Shown here piece by piece: positions 12,101-20,568 of a stretch of 64,000 nucleotides of DNA (positions are counted from its first letter, which is position 1; every line of letters starts with the position of its first letter). The translations under genes were made by a program, and so were the position numbers. Source of the DNA: Cardiocondyla obscurior (Eukaryota > Arthropoda > Insecta > Hymenoptera > Formicidae); contig NC_091865.1 of the NCBI RefSeq assembly GCF_019399895.1, positions 9,863,001 to 9,927,000 on the forward strand, in the 5' to 3' direction. Under the pieces are notes generated by a model that was given only the letters and a program-made list of their open reading frames with translations, was not told the origin of the DNA and searched no databases.

Positions 12101-13314
12101 AGAAAGCAACTGGACCATTTCCTCCGACGAGCCTAGAGACGGTCCCGGCTTACCCGGGAGAGGATCTCTTCGATCGGACACGTCCGAAATCCCAGTGGAG
12201 CGGAATCTAGCAAATAGAGAGAAATAGAGAAACGGGGACTCGTATATGCATTCTTTACGAGTCAACCTTCGCTCTGCGGTTTTCAATACTAGGTATCTCC
12301 GTAATTACGTAATGCGGTGCCGCGCGGAAGGAAAGTGTGTCATGCGTGGAACGCGTGGTGTTTTCAACGAGAATAAGCCTTCGGTGGTAGCCGAAGACGT
12401 TGTCTCTACTCCGGCATTGTTAAACGCGCGCGCCCTTCGTCTGCGTGCCGCGACATGCGTGTGCGGCTTTTACGCATACTGGAATAAACCGATTTCTTCT
12501 GCAATAACAGACCGTCCCGACGTTGAGACGGAACGATGGTTTTTTCCACCGTTCGTCGTCTACTTTTTTTTTTTGCAGTGCACACGTCGGAGTAGGTCGA
12601 CTTGAAAATTTCGGGAAGCCTAAAGTAAAAGGCGTCGGTCGCCTTGTATTACTCGACAGCCACAACCATCAGCTGTCGATCCGCGAGAAATCACGTGCGG
12701 GAGAAATCGCGACGTGTTCGGTAGCGCAACGTTTACGCAGGCATCTCCGTTACCTGGTGATGTAATCGAATGGGAATTCCGCCGGGAAGTTTTATATAGT
12801 GACTAAAAGGAGTCCGTCGAATTTATTCATCGATCGATCGTCTCGCGGGAGGAACTATGTCGTCGACATGCGGGGAGCGCGTGTCGAATAAACCGCTGCT
12901 AGTCGTCTCGGACGGCGACGCGAAGTCCCACATTCGCGCTTTGTAGGTCGGGTGACACCCATTAGCTGTCAAACATGAGCGTAACGTTGACGCGGCTCCG
13001 ATCGACCGCGACGAGCGCGGGAGACGGTAGAATCCGGATATATCGAGCTCCGAACGGAACTCGACGAGAAGCGATCGGCGTCCGGGGTCCCGGTATAGGT
13101 TAGGTCTCTAACAGCGGGGCACGCGGCGGGAGGGGTCGGAGCTAGGGGCGAGGAAAGGAGGCACGAATTTAAGAACGGGGTGTCGTGTTCACTCACAGTC
13201 CTCCTCGACGATGGATTGCTCCGGTTTGAGGTGATCCACAACGGGCTGCACCGGCACGGGGAAGCTCGTCGTCTCGACCACCTCGATGACGTCCACATTG
13301 TCGCCCGAAGCCAT
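62..13314 (-). CDS. PIP5K: Phosphatidylinositol 4-phosphate 5-kinase type I (multi-exon; 3' end outside the window)
   Basis: Makes PI(4,5)P2 from PI4P at the plasma membrane; the lipid controls actin, endocytosis and ion channels. Twelve coding exons join with matching phases and GT..AG borders (about 566 codons, no stop reached). Visible kinase features: glycine-rich loop PGASGSIFY (about residues 191-199), ATP-binding lysine in FIIKTV (K209), DLKGS (274-278), catalytic IMDYSLL (D337), metal-binding GIID (D453), and the activation loop after KKLEH, continuing HDGDTVSVHRPGFY. A glutamate in KKLEH (E465), where type II enzymes have alanine, argues for type I specificity (family knowledge). An acidic, Ser/Arg-rich linker (about 356-430) interrupts the kinase core, as in other PIP kinases. 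The chosen ATG at 13314 opens a short acidic N-terminus and is followed by a good donor. Insects often have two paralogues (sktl and PIP5K59B in flies); I did not assign one. Family assignment is near certain; the first and last exons are less so. Confidence 0.95.
171..1567 (-). other. PIP5K intron between exons 11 and 12
   Basis: About 1.4 kb. Several short ORFs on both strands lack good splice signals in the phase that the PIP5K chain needs. I see nothing else in it. Confidence 0.5.
1568..1645 (-). CDS. PIP5K: PIP5K coding exon 11 (C-terminal tail)
   Basis: Encodes LKHSPSKRKSISRPIRPLEG and DFDST after a split proline codon (C|CC). KKIPSPLKHSPSKRK matches the conserved junction after the kinase core. 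Acceptor GTTGCAG, donor G|GTGAGT. Confidence 0.9.
3261..3458. mobile_element. Near-perfect 198-bp foldback (palindromic MITE or long-hairpin locus)
   Basis: Two 95-bp arms (3261-3355 and 3364-3458) are reverse complements with about five mismatches, around an 8-bp loop (ATGACCAG). The outer ends are CGTGGTCAG and CTGACCACG. ACT flanks both sides (3258-3260 and 3459-3461), which may be a 3-bp target duplication; the inverted repeat may also extend weakly beyond it. A 23-bp A run lies just to the left. It encodes no protein: the open frame across it is a by-product. If transcribed within the PIP5K pre-mRNA it would form a 95-bp double-stranded stem. Confidence 0.8.
4300..4334. repeat. (TAG)n microsatellite
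   Basis: About eleven TAG/CAG-type trinucleotide units inside the large PIP5K intron. The minus-strand Thr/Leu-rich ORFs here come from the repeat. Confidence 0.9.
6567..6654 (-). CDS. PIP5K: PIP5K coding exon 10 (activation loop)
   Basis: Encodes DTVSVHRPGFYAQRFQDFM and AKTVFKKIPS, the end of the kinase domain. Acceptor TTAAG, donor C|GTAAGT. It is followed by the longest intron of the gene within the window. Confidence 0.96.
6883..7015 (-). CDS. PIP5K: PIP5K coding exon 9 (metal-binding IID)
   Basis: Encodes SGGIPARNARGERLLLFLG then IIDILQSYRLKKKLEHTWK, the metal-binding aspartate and the start of the activation loop. Acceptor TTACAG, donor GGA|GTAAGT. Confidence 0.97.
7100..7326 (-). CDS. 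PIP5K: PIP5K coding exon 8 (variable acidic linker)
   Basis: Encodes about 75 residues (356-430), rich in Glu, Asp, Ser and Arg and ending EPIDEEDDV. It matches the poorly conserved insert inside the kinase fold. Acceptor ATTACAG, donor GTAAGT; it ends in phase 2 and joins exon 9 as CC|T (Pro431). Confidence 0.95.
7427..7642 (-). CDS. PIP5K: PIP5K coding exon 7 (catalytic Asp)
   Basis: Encodes 72 residues (284-355), including DLDFIEHHPEGIFLEADTY and KIMDYSLLVGIH, whose aspartate is the catalytic base. Acceptor TTCTAG, donor GTAAAT. Confidence 0.97.
7725..7889 (-). CDS. PIP5K: PIP5K coding exon 6
   Basis: Encodes 55 residues (229-283), from NLNQNPRTLLPKFFGLY to KYDLKGSTYKRK. DLKGS is a conserved PIP kinase motif. 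Acceptor TTATAG, donor GTTTGT. Confidence 0.97.
7967..8119 (-). CDS. PIP5K: PIP5K coding exon 5 (ATP-binding loop)
   Basis: Encodes 51 residues (178-228). It holds the glycine-rich loop PGASGSIFY and the ATP-binding lysine in DDDEFIIKTV. Acceptor TTTTTAG, donor GTATGT. Confidence 0.97.
8208..8456 (-). CDS. PIP5K: PIP5K coding exon 4
   Basis: Encodes 83 residues (95-177), starting IQTTQIMGSIQLGIQHAVGG and including SEFKFKNYAPIAFRYFRDLF, the hallmark N-lobe of PIP5 kinases. Acceptor ATATAG, donor GTGAGA. Confidence 0.97.
8819..8947 (-). CDS. PIP5K: PIP5K coding exon 3
   Basis: Encodes 43 residues (52-94), starting SLVVQHGTTGG and ending RRVGVGGEITYKK, the conserved entry into the type I kinase core. 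Acceptor TTTTGCAG, donor AAG|GTATGT, phase 0 at both ends. Confidence 0.93.
8948..9831 (-). other. PIP5K intron between exons 2 and 3
   Basis: AT-rich apart from a short stretch near 9400-9600, with a 24-bp A run at about 9651-9674. The 83-aa minus-strand ORF here has no splice or start support. Confidence 0.5.
9832..9866 (-). CDS. PIP5K: PIP5K coding exon 2 (35 nt)
   Basis: A very short exon between a TTTTTTCAG acceptor and a GTAAGT donor. It encodes KSTGEKTTAFD after the split codon and leaves phase 0, which fits exon 3. Confidence 0.75.
9867..13196 (-). other. PIP5K first coding intron (3.3 kb)
   Basis: The AT-rich half (9.9-11.6 kb) passes into CpG-rich DNA (11.7-13.2 kb) toward the promoter. 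Several 60-211 aa ORFs lie here on both strands, but none shows a recognisable family or a spliced structure. Regulatory elements are likely in the GC-rich half, but I cannot name any. Confidence 0.45.
13197..13314 (-). CDS. PIP5K: PIP5K coding exon 1 (start codon)
   Basis: Encodes residues 1-39, beginning MASGDNVDVIEVVETT and ending SIVEED, plus the first base of the next codon. The donor is T|GTGAGT. It lies in CpG-rich DNA at the 5' end of the gene. The junction to exon 2 makes a tyrosine codon (T|AT). Confidence 0.8.
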
Positions 13315-13960
13315 TTTGCGTGCGTCGCCTCCGTCCGATCCCGCACTGACTCACGCGTGACGGCGGTGCTGGCGGCGTCGGCGGCGATGGTGGTGGCGAC
13401 GGTCCCCCTGACAGTTCCTCGCAGGAGCCTCCTCGGCTGTCGCACGGTCCCCGTCCTCGGTGCCCCGTCGACGCAGCCGACGCATGTTTCGACTCGCTGC
13501 TGCTCGCGCGAGAACGTGCCGCGGGCGGCGGCCACCCGTACGTCGTAGCGACGCGCGCGACCGATCACGATTGATTACGCGACCCGTCGTCGTCGTCCTC
13601 GAAGCGGCGCCGTCGTCCCGCGCGACATACCAGTCGCGCTGCGCGCGATATACCACCGACAACGGCCTCCTCGAGTCGCCGCAAGGACTTAGAGAGAGAG
13701 AAAAAGAGAGAGAGAGAGAAGAGGATGACCCGTCCCGCGATTCTCCGACCTTGGCCTGACAACACGGCACTCGCTGACACTCACGACCCTCGCGGGAGCT
13801 GCCGAGAGACCGACTCCAGAGAGCTCTCCTTCCGCGAACGTTCCACTGCTTATCGACCGAACGCCGTCGCGCGGTCCGTCGCGACCTTATCGCCACCAAG
13901 CAACGCCATGGCGAACCTCCACCTCTCGCACGACTCGGCACTGAATTTAAATTCGATACC
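13315..13960 (-). promoter_or_regulatory. Probable promoter and 5' UTR region of the PIP5K gene
   Basis: CpG-rich DNA just upstream of the start codon, in contrast to the AT-rich flanks (from about 13.98 kb on and below about 11.5 kb). It contains a GA-rich microsatellite at 13690-13723. I see no clear TATA box, so the transcription start cannot be placed. Long ORFs on both strands here look like a by-product of GC richness. Confidence 0.5.
13690..13723. repeat. (GA)n microsatellite in the PIP5K 5' region
   Basis: Imperfect GA/AAAAAG repeat. GA repeats in insect promoters can bind GAGA-type factors; whether this one does is unknown. Confidence 0.8.
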
Positions 13961-16848
13961 GACCACGCTGCAATTGCGGTAGATGCGATTGTGGTATTAC
14001 AGTTCGCTTGTTCAAAAAAATAAATCCTTTTTTCTCTCGTTATTTATCTGCAAATATAAAAAAATAAATCTTATATATCTATATGAATGGATTAAACATT
14101 GAGTTTGTCGTTAATTAAATTTCCTGATAAAGATATGTTACAATTTCAATCTTTCGTTAACGTCCTTTTCGTTGAAAAATATAATTTTTTAATACTTGTA
14201 ACGTGTATCTCTTTGTTTAACTGTTTGCATTTTATATGGTAAATTTAGCAATCTGAATAGATGTACGTTTTATTTGTAAAAAATAAAAAAAAAAAAAATG
14301 AAGCATGCTCAATGATCAGTCACGAACGTCCTGTATCATTAATTAATTACGTCGGCTGCATTCATTACGGAGCACTCTGATCGCGCAAGACAGTCCATAT
14401 AAAACGTTTCGCTTAATGTGCGCTAGACGTACAAGATTTATACAGTGGGACACATATAATTAATTATCAAACTGCTCTGCAAAGTTCCGTAATTCTATCT
14501 ATCGTTGGGTTTATTATCCGTTCCCTATCCAGAAACTCTTCCGCGTACAACACATTAATTATATTCAATAAAAATTTTCGCCTTAGTTTTATTTAATTAA
14601 TATTCAACAATCGTCACGTCATTATAAAGACTATAATTTTTCTTACAATTGTATAAAATCTACTAATTTATCAATTAATTATCTTTACGTGGATTTAAAT
14701 TGTAATTATATTATTTGTCTTGTAATAAATAAAAAAAAGTTTAATATTGTCTCCATTTAATTATAAATATAACCCAATAATAAATTATATATTACCTACA
14801 GTTTATAATGTTATACTTGAACGAAATCGAGTTCGTCGAAAATATTTTCAGCTTTCTATTGGAAATCAATCTGTGACCAGGGTCAATTATCTTATTTAAC
14901 CATTTATTAGCCGGCACATGTCTATTGTTAACGATATTTATCAGCTTCGAGCATCCTTAGCGCAACCTTCGGTATAACAAACGTTAGATTTTCTGCTACG
15001 TACTATCTGCTCGATGCTGACCTTAATTCATTTGGTAAAAGGACAATGATTTTTTTTTTGTTTCTCCTTGTTCGATAAAAGTACTGTCGGCCGAAAAGCA
15101 GGCCACTTGCCACGCAACGCTAATTCCTCGGTTTAAATACAGGAAACTTTAATTACTCCGGTGAAACGAACTTCGCTCTCTTGCAATACGCTAATCTCGC
15201 GTAGACTCTCTTTTTCTTCTTCTTTATTTCTTCTCCAAAGTCTCGTAGAATCCATATAATTTATATTTCTCGTAAATTATTCGCCGCATCGATCATCTTG
15301 TATTATTGAGACCCATTTTCGCGTTTTTTTTAACATTACACATGACTTATGACATTATCTAATTCTTTAAATTTCTCTACAATGCAATTATTTAATATAT
15401 TCACAGATTGTTTTAAATGGTAATTGGTTTTTTTTTTTAATTTTATTATCCGTTCTTCCTTGTTTCATATCCTTGGTTGCCTCGTGTATATGATTTCCGA
15501 CAATTTTTCATTAAGATAAGGATTCTTTATGTGTATTGCTCCACTTGTGACTCGTTTTTCGCTGCAATTATCAACAGTAGTCTTATTGTCTTATTGTTAG
15601 TGTCGTCTGCTTCACTACAGGTAAGAATATTTCTTGAAAATTGATTCCATAATTTTAATCGTAAAATCATAATAATAAAATCTTCTTACCTCTAGCAATA
15701 CTGCATCGAAATTTATGTTTTGTATATCCATCTGGTCTATGTATTCTTAGCGTATTTATCAGTCTGATACGTCACACATGTTTTTTAGTTACGTTGCAGG
15801 TGGAATGACTTATGATAATGCAAACTGTATTATAGTTGTCAGAGTGTTTCACAATAAGACATTTTGATAAGCAAAATCAGAAATAATATTGATAAAAATT
15901 TGAAGAAAATTGAATTTTTCTTGTATATGTAGGATAATCCCGTAGTTCAAATATTTCTGCAAAAGATAATTGTTAGTATTGTAAAAACATATAAACACAT
16001 ATTTGATAAAAAATAATTAAAAATATTTTTATAATAATTATAGATTATCAAATTTACAAGTAATGTTTGCGCAACCAGAACAATTGAAAAGAAAATTGTG
16101 AATATGTAGAGATTATGAATGGTAACAAACAGTGCTTGATTAAGAATTAACAGAATTTTCAATTTTCTTTACAGTTTGTTATCAAGTGAATTATGAATTT
16201 GCAAAGTGCCAGTTATAATTCATTCACAAAATTCTTTGTCAACGTACGCTATATATATTATACAAGAGGTTGAACAAATGTTTAATAAAATAATTTGAGT
16301 ACACGTTACAAAGTATATAAACAATTCTCTACAATTGATCTGAACCATGCAGTAAAAAAGTAAAAAATATTTCTCTTTGGCTGAATGATATAATTGCGAA
16401 TTATGTAATTAAATGTTGATCGTCAAACACGTGGACACTTTTAGTTAAGCTGTCAATTCCCGTCGACAAATATCAGAATCATCAGTACGGTGGTATGAAT
16501 AGTAAATCAACGGGATGAGAGTTTACTTAAGTGATAAAATTGTTTGAATGATATTAAGCGATGAACCCGAAAAGGGAGAGGAAATGTCTTTGAAAGTGGA
16601 ATGATTTCATCAGCTTGCGCGTGAAAGATTACCCTGCAGAATCTTTAGTATTCATATATGCCGTATAATCACTGTTATCGAAATTACTCACTCCACAGAA
16701 GCCGCTTGATGTGGTGGCGTTTTGACACGCACGTTAACCAAAGTTCCAAAAATTATATCGATCAATCAGTTCGTGAATTATGTATTGTGTAATCACATAA
16801 TTTGTGCTTGATATCTGATAAATATCTCGATAAGATCAATACTTCGTG
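13961..16848. other. Intergenic region between the PIP5K and SV2-like genes
   Basis: AT-rich spacer between two divergently transcribed genes. It should contain the promoter of the SV2-like gene, but I see no convincing core element. A 71-aa minus-strand hydrophobic ORF (15947-16162) is AT-rich low-complexity sequence. Confidence 0.5.
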
Positions 16849-16924
16849 ATGTCGAAAAAATCCAATAATTCACTGAGTGTAATCGACGTACCTGAAAAGA
16901 AAGAAATTCAACAACGTGATTCGA
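16849..16924 (+). CDS. SV2-like gene exon 1
   Basis: Encodes MSKKSNNSLSVIDVPEKKEI and a few more residues, the cytosolic N-terminus. Donor A|GTAAGT. Confidence 0.8.
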
Positions 16925-19900
16925 GTAAGTATTAATGACATTTGTTAACTGAAAGAGCATTTACTAAAAAACATAATTAAATATGTCAAAATATTAGTTG
17001 CAATCGAAGATGTGTCGAACGCTAAAATTGCGGATTTTGAAACGGCAATCACTGTCGCTGGGACCGGTAAATTTCAATATCTCCTCATTCTTTCGATTAT
17101 CCCGGCATCTTGGGCATCGAGTATAGATACGGGTAATATGTCGATGATACTCGCATCAGCGGAGTGTGATTTAGGATTAACATTGTTCCACAAAGGGCTT
17201 TTAAACGCTATTATCTACGTCGGTAAGTGCAATTAATATACTCAGATATTATACATGATTATAATGCAGTCAAATTACTTGGAGCCAATTAAAAATATTT
17301 CCTAATTAAACTCTATTTAAATTTGTACTAGGTATGGTATTAAGTGGTATGGTATGGGGATTCCTCGCTGACGTTAAAGGAAGAAGGAAAATTATATTAT
17401 ATGGCTACATGGCGGATGGTATTTGCAATATAATCACGGGCTTTTCGCAAAATTTCGAGATGCTCGTGTTCTTCAAGTTTATCAGTGGCCTTATGTGAGA
17501 AAAATGTCACATTTAATATATTAAATTTTATAACATATGCACGCGTATATATATATATATATAAAATTTATTATGCATTATTTATCAAAGAAAGCTAGCA
17601 ATTGATTAAAATTTAATTATGTTAGTGTGAGTGGGCCACATGCCACTCTTATGGCATACTGTTCGGAATTTTTTGGTGCCACCGGTAGAACGAAGATTCC
17701 AATACTTGTTGGATTTTCAGTTTCGTTTGGATGTGTAGTAAATGCCGGTAATGATTCATTTATTACAAAGAATAAATTAAATGAGTAATTATCAGTAACA
17801 ATTTCAATATTAGCACTCAACATTAATAAATCTAATATTTTATAAGATTAACGTTTAATTCATATAATTGTTTTTAGCATTGGCTTGGCTAGTGATTCCT
17901 CAAACTTGGTCAATTGTTCTTTGGAACGGAGCCTTTGTCTATAATTCTTGGAGGCTCTTTCTGTCCCTCTGCGGAGTATCGTCATTAATAGGCGTTGTCT
18001 GTCTCTCTTTCTTTCCAGAGAGTCCTAAATTTTTAATGACGCAAAGTCGTAACGAGGATGCCCTTGATATTTTTAAGAGGATCTACAGTACAAACACTGG
18101 TTTACCGAAGGATAATTATCCCGTAAGCGCACGCTACAATTAAAATAAGAATCGTGTTACGTACAATTATTTAGGTAACATAAGCAGAAGCAAAGATATC
18201 TGCAAAAATATTTCTATACACGTTTTATTGTTATTAGATACGTGCGTTGGGCGATGTCAATTTAAACAAGACAACCGTAGATCAATCAAAAGATCAAAAC
18301 GGTATGAAAGCAAGTTTAAAAAATGGCATAAAGCAGATAAAACCTATTTTCTCGTCTCCACATCTACCGCGTATTTTATTATTTGTCACTATACAATTTT
18401 GTGGAATGTTGGGGTAAGCTTCTATTTTTTTTTTTTTAATTTATAGATATAATTTTAATTGACGTTACTTTTGCTCGCTTAATTATTTTATTCGAGTAAA
18501 AAAGAAAGGAATCTATTTTCTGTATCATTGCCACGTATACCGCGACACACTTTGCCGCAAATTATTGTAAGGTTTGCGATTGTGGTGATTGTAAATTTCG
18601 AAGTTATCAGAATGGCGAGTAGCACGATAATAGCGATAATGTTTGTCCGTCCATATAATGCTCCCGTAAAATCATACCTTTTACAAAATATAGTAAGGTA
18701 GATGACTCGTCGTAAAAAAGAAAGATCTCGGTTAGTCATATAAATGCCGCGTTGATGATTGAATGACAGAGAATTTACGACCTTATCAGCGCGGAAGATA
18801 TCACACATCTGCTTTTTCATGTTTCGTTGTTAACTGAGATATATACTCTCATTATCTGTGAACACAAATCGCCGGGGAATACTATATGTACCTGCATCAC
18901 GTGTTCTACTAAATTCTTCTACTAAATTAAAGGATGTCAGTCAAAGAGACAAACATAAAACTGAATACACATCGTCCGCGATTCATAAAGTCTTAAAACC
19001 TTCGACTAAGTCTTCTCTTAAATCTTCTCTTAAATCTCCTCTTAAACCTTCTCCTAAATCTTCAAGTAAAATCTTCTACTAAATTAAGGGACGTCAAGCC
19101 AACAGCAATAACAAAAATAAAAATACCCTGTTTATCGGTTTAATTGTGCAATTATGCAGTTTGCGATTAAACTGCATCCTCTCTTTATACTCAGAGGTAT
19201 TATTGAACTGAGCGAAAACTTTCCATTGATGCGGATCGTTGATAACAATCAAATCAAGCGAGATGATTTCTAAATATAGTATTGCAATTTTTGATAGCAC
19301 ATTGTGAAGATTTTTGTAAGAATTTTATGTTCGCACGTATGACACGTATGCGTATAGAAAAAAAATTTTTTCTTCTTTTAAACAAAGTACGAAACTAAAT
19401 TATTTTAATATACATTTAATGCAACATTAAAAAAAAATAAAAGAACGTTATAAATAAATTATTACAAAAATTTTCAAGATTAATTATAGCGACATATTAT
19501 TAACTTACGTGTTTTTGTATTTTCAGTTTAAATACCCTTCGACTTTGGCAGCCGCAACTTGTTGCAATAATAGATCATTTTTATAGTCTCAATACGAATG
19601 TGACGGATTCAACTTTCTGTGAAATACTGGACATGTCGACATCTATTAATGCAAATAAAACTATTGCAATGGACGCAACGTCAAGCTGCGAAAATGTAAG
19701 TTAGTTATAAAATAAAAATTAATTTATACGCATAATAAATGTATTTACCTGCTAGTAAATTGCGATTTTTCCAGATTGTTATATCCGACTCGATGTATAT
19801 CGATAATATTATTGCATCAATTATTTCGAGTAGTTTTATACTGAGTGCCAGTATCTTCGTCCATTTTCTGCAACATAGATATTTATTAAGTAAGTTCTTT

Positions 19901-20568
19901 TTATTTACGTTTTATTGGTTGAAGTATTTTTATAAAGAAAAAATATAGAACGTGTTAATATCTTATGTTTTTTATTTCTTTTTTTTATATATATAGTTAT
20001 TGCTTATGGATGCTCACTTTTGTGTTTGGCCGCTTTAAATTGGTCCACAAATACGTTAACCACCGTTATACTTACGGGTTCATATGTTGGATTATTAAGT
20101 AAAAATTTCAACGTCATGGTCGGAGCAACTGTTTTGCTCTTTCCCACATCGTTGAGGTTTGTTCTGTAAATTTACAAAATAATTAATATTTACGTGCAAA
20201 AAAATTAAAAGAAATTAATACATATACTAATTATTTTTGTTTTTTTTTCCAGAGCCATGGCAGTGAGCATGGAAATGATAATAGGCAGAGTAGGTGCCAT
20301 GACCGGCAATCTTATATTTCCCATTTTGTTTGAGTACGGCTGTACAATATCGATCATTAATCTGGCATGCTTCACTTTACGTAAGTATAACTCTATTTTA
20401 AAGAAAAATCTCCGTTCCAGTTACTTATGTTCAACATTTACGCTGCCTCGTAAATTTCTATACATTTCACGTGTTTTATTAAATATATTAATTTTATACT
20501 AATTTAATTTTTTAGTGTGCATGTTTCTCACGTGTTTCGTACCAAGTACGCGCAAGCATGCAGTGTAA
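16849..20568 (+). CDS. SV2-like major facilitator superfamily transporter
   Basis: Eleven exons join with consistent phases into 543 codons and a TAA. The protein is a polytopic membrane transporter of the MFS group containing synaptic vesicle glycoprotein 2 and organic ion transporters; its substrate cannot be read from the sequence. Visible motifs: the loop 2-3 MFS signature GFLADVKGRRK (residues 110-120), WRLFL after the central membrane region (220-224), PESPKFL at the start of the long cytosolic loop (242-248), and LNTLRLWQPQL at 337-347, typical of insect SV2-like proteins. The loop after TM7 has two N-glycosylation sequons (N360 and N379), as in the lumenal loop of SV2. The N-terminal tail is short (about 40 residues before TM1) and no N-terminal signal peptide is seen. 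The ATG at 16849 gives a compact first exon with a strong donor. No frame is broken, so the gene looks functional. Confidence 0.93.
16998..17222 (+). CDS. SV2-like gene exon 2 (TM1)
   Basis: Includes ADFETAITVAGTGKFQYLLI, the usual entry into the first membrane helix of SV2-like proteins. Acceptor TATTAG, donor G|GTAAGT. Confidence 0.92.
17332..17494 (+). CDS. SV2-like gene exon 3 (MFS signature)
   Basis: Encodes GMVLSGMVWGFLADVKGRRK, the conserved loop between TM2 and TM3. Acceptor TACTAG, donor AT|GTGAGA. Confidence 0.95.
17545..17563. repeat. (TA)n microsatellite in SV2-like intron 3
   Basis: Short perfect TA repeat between exons 3 and 4. Confidence 0.85.
17626..17747 (+). CDS. SV2-like gene exon 4
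   Basis: Encodes VSGPHATLMAYCSEFFGATG and FSVSFGCVVNA. Acceptor TGTTAG, donor G|GTAATG. Confidence 0.93.
17878..18122 (+). CDS. SV2-like gene exon 5
   Basis: Includes NSWRLFLSLCGVSSLIG and FFPESPKFLM. Acceptor TTTTTAG, donor CCC|GTAAGC, phase 0. Confidence 0.95.
18238..18413 (+). CDS. SV2-like gene exon 6 (cytosolic loop to TM7)
   Basis: Encodes the Lys-rich central loop and the start of TM7 (LLFVTIQFCGML). Acceptor TTATTAG, donor GG|GTAAGC. The transcript frame is not the one giving the longest ORF here. Confidence 0.9.
18414..19526 (+). other. SV2-like intron 6 with repeat and unexplained ORFs
   Basis: The largest intron of the gene (1.1 kb). It holds a minus-strand ORF (18488-18820, 110 codons) with one hydrophobic stretch (NIIAIIVLLAILI), a plus-strand Lys/Ser-rich ORF (18858-19082) that is partly the 12-bp tandem repeat, and a minus-strand ORF (19094-19300). 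None resembles a family I know. Confidence 0.55.
19008..19067. repeat. 12-bp tandem repeat, five imperfect units
   Basis: Units of the form AAATCTTCTCTT. A further imperfect direct repeat (18916-18939 and 19073-19095, CTTCTACTAAATTAA plus GGAYGTCA) flanks this block. Confidence 0.85.
19527..19695 (+). CDS. SV2-like gene exon 7 (lumenal loop)
   Basis: Encodes LNTLRLWQPQLVAIIDHFYS followed by a loop with NVT and NKT sequons and two cysteines. Acceptor TTTTCAG, donor AAT|GTAAGT. Confidence 0.93.
19775..19889 (+). CDS. SV2-like gene exon 8 (TM8)
   Basis: Encodes a membrane helix (IIASIISSSFILSASIFVHF). Acceptor TTTCCAG, donor A|GTAAGT. Confidence 0.9.
19997..20156 (+). CDS. SV2-like gene exon 9 (TM9-TM10)
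   Basis: Two hydrophobic helices, including TVILTGSYVGLLSKNFNVMV. Acceptor ATATAG, donor AG|GTTTGT. Confidence 0.92.
20253..20380 (+). CDS. SV2-like gene exon 10 (TM11-TM12)
   Basis: Includes RAMAVSMEMIIGRVGAMTGN, the conserved stretch before TM11. Acceptor TTTTCCAG, donor C|GTAAGT. Confidence 0.94.
20516..20568 (+). CDS. SV2-like gene exon 11 and stop codon
   Basis: Encodes LCMFLTCFVPSTRKHAV and TAA. Acceptor TTTTTTAG; the phase matches exon 10. Confidence 0.9.

Noticed and set aside
13351..13941. 196-codon Arg/Ser-rich minus-strand ORF upstream of PIP5K
   Set aside because: Lies in a CpG-rich promoter with ORFs open in several frames on both strands; arginine-rich frames arise from GC content.
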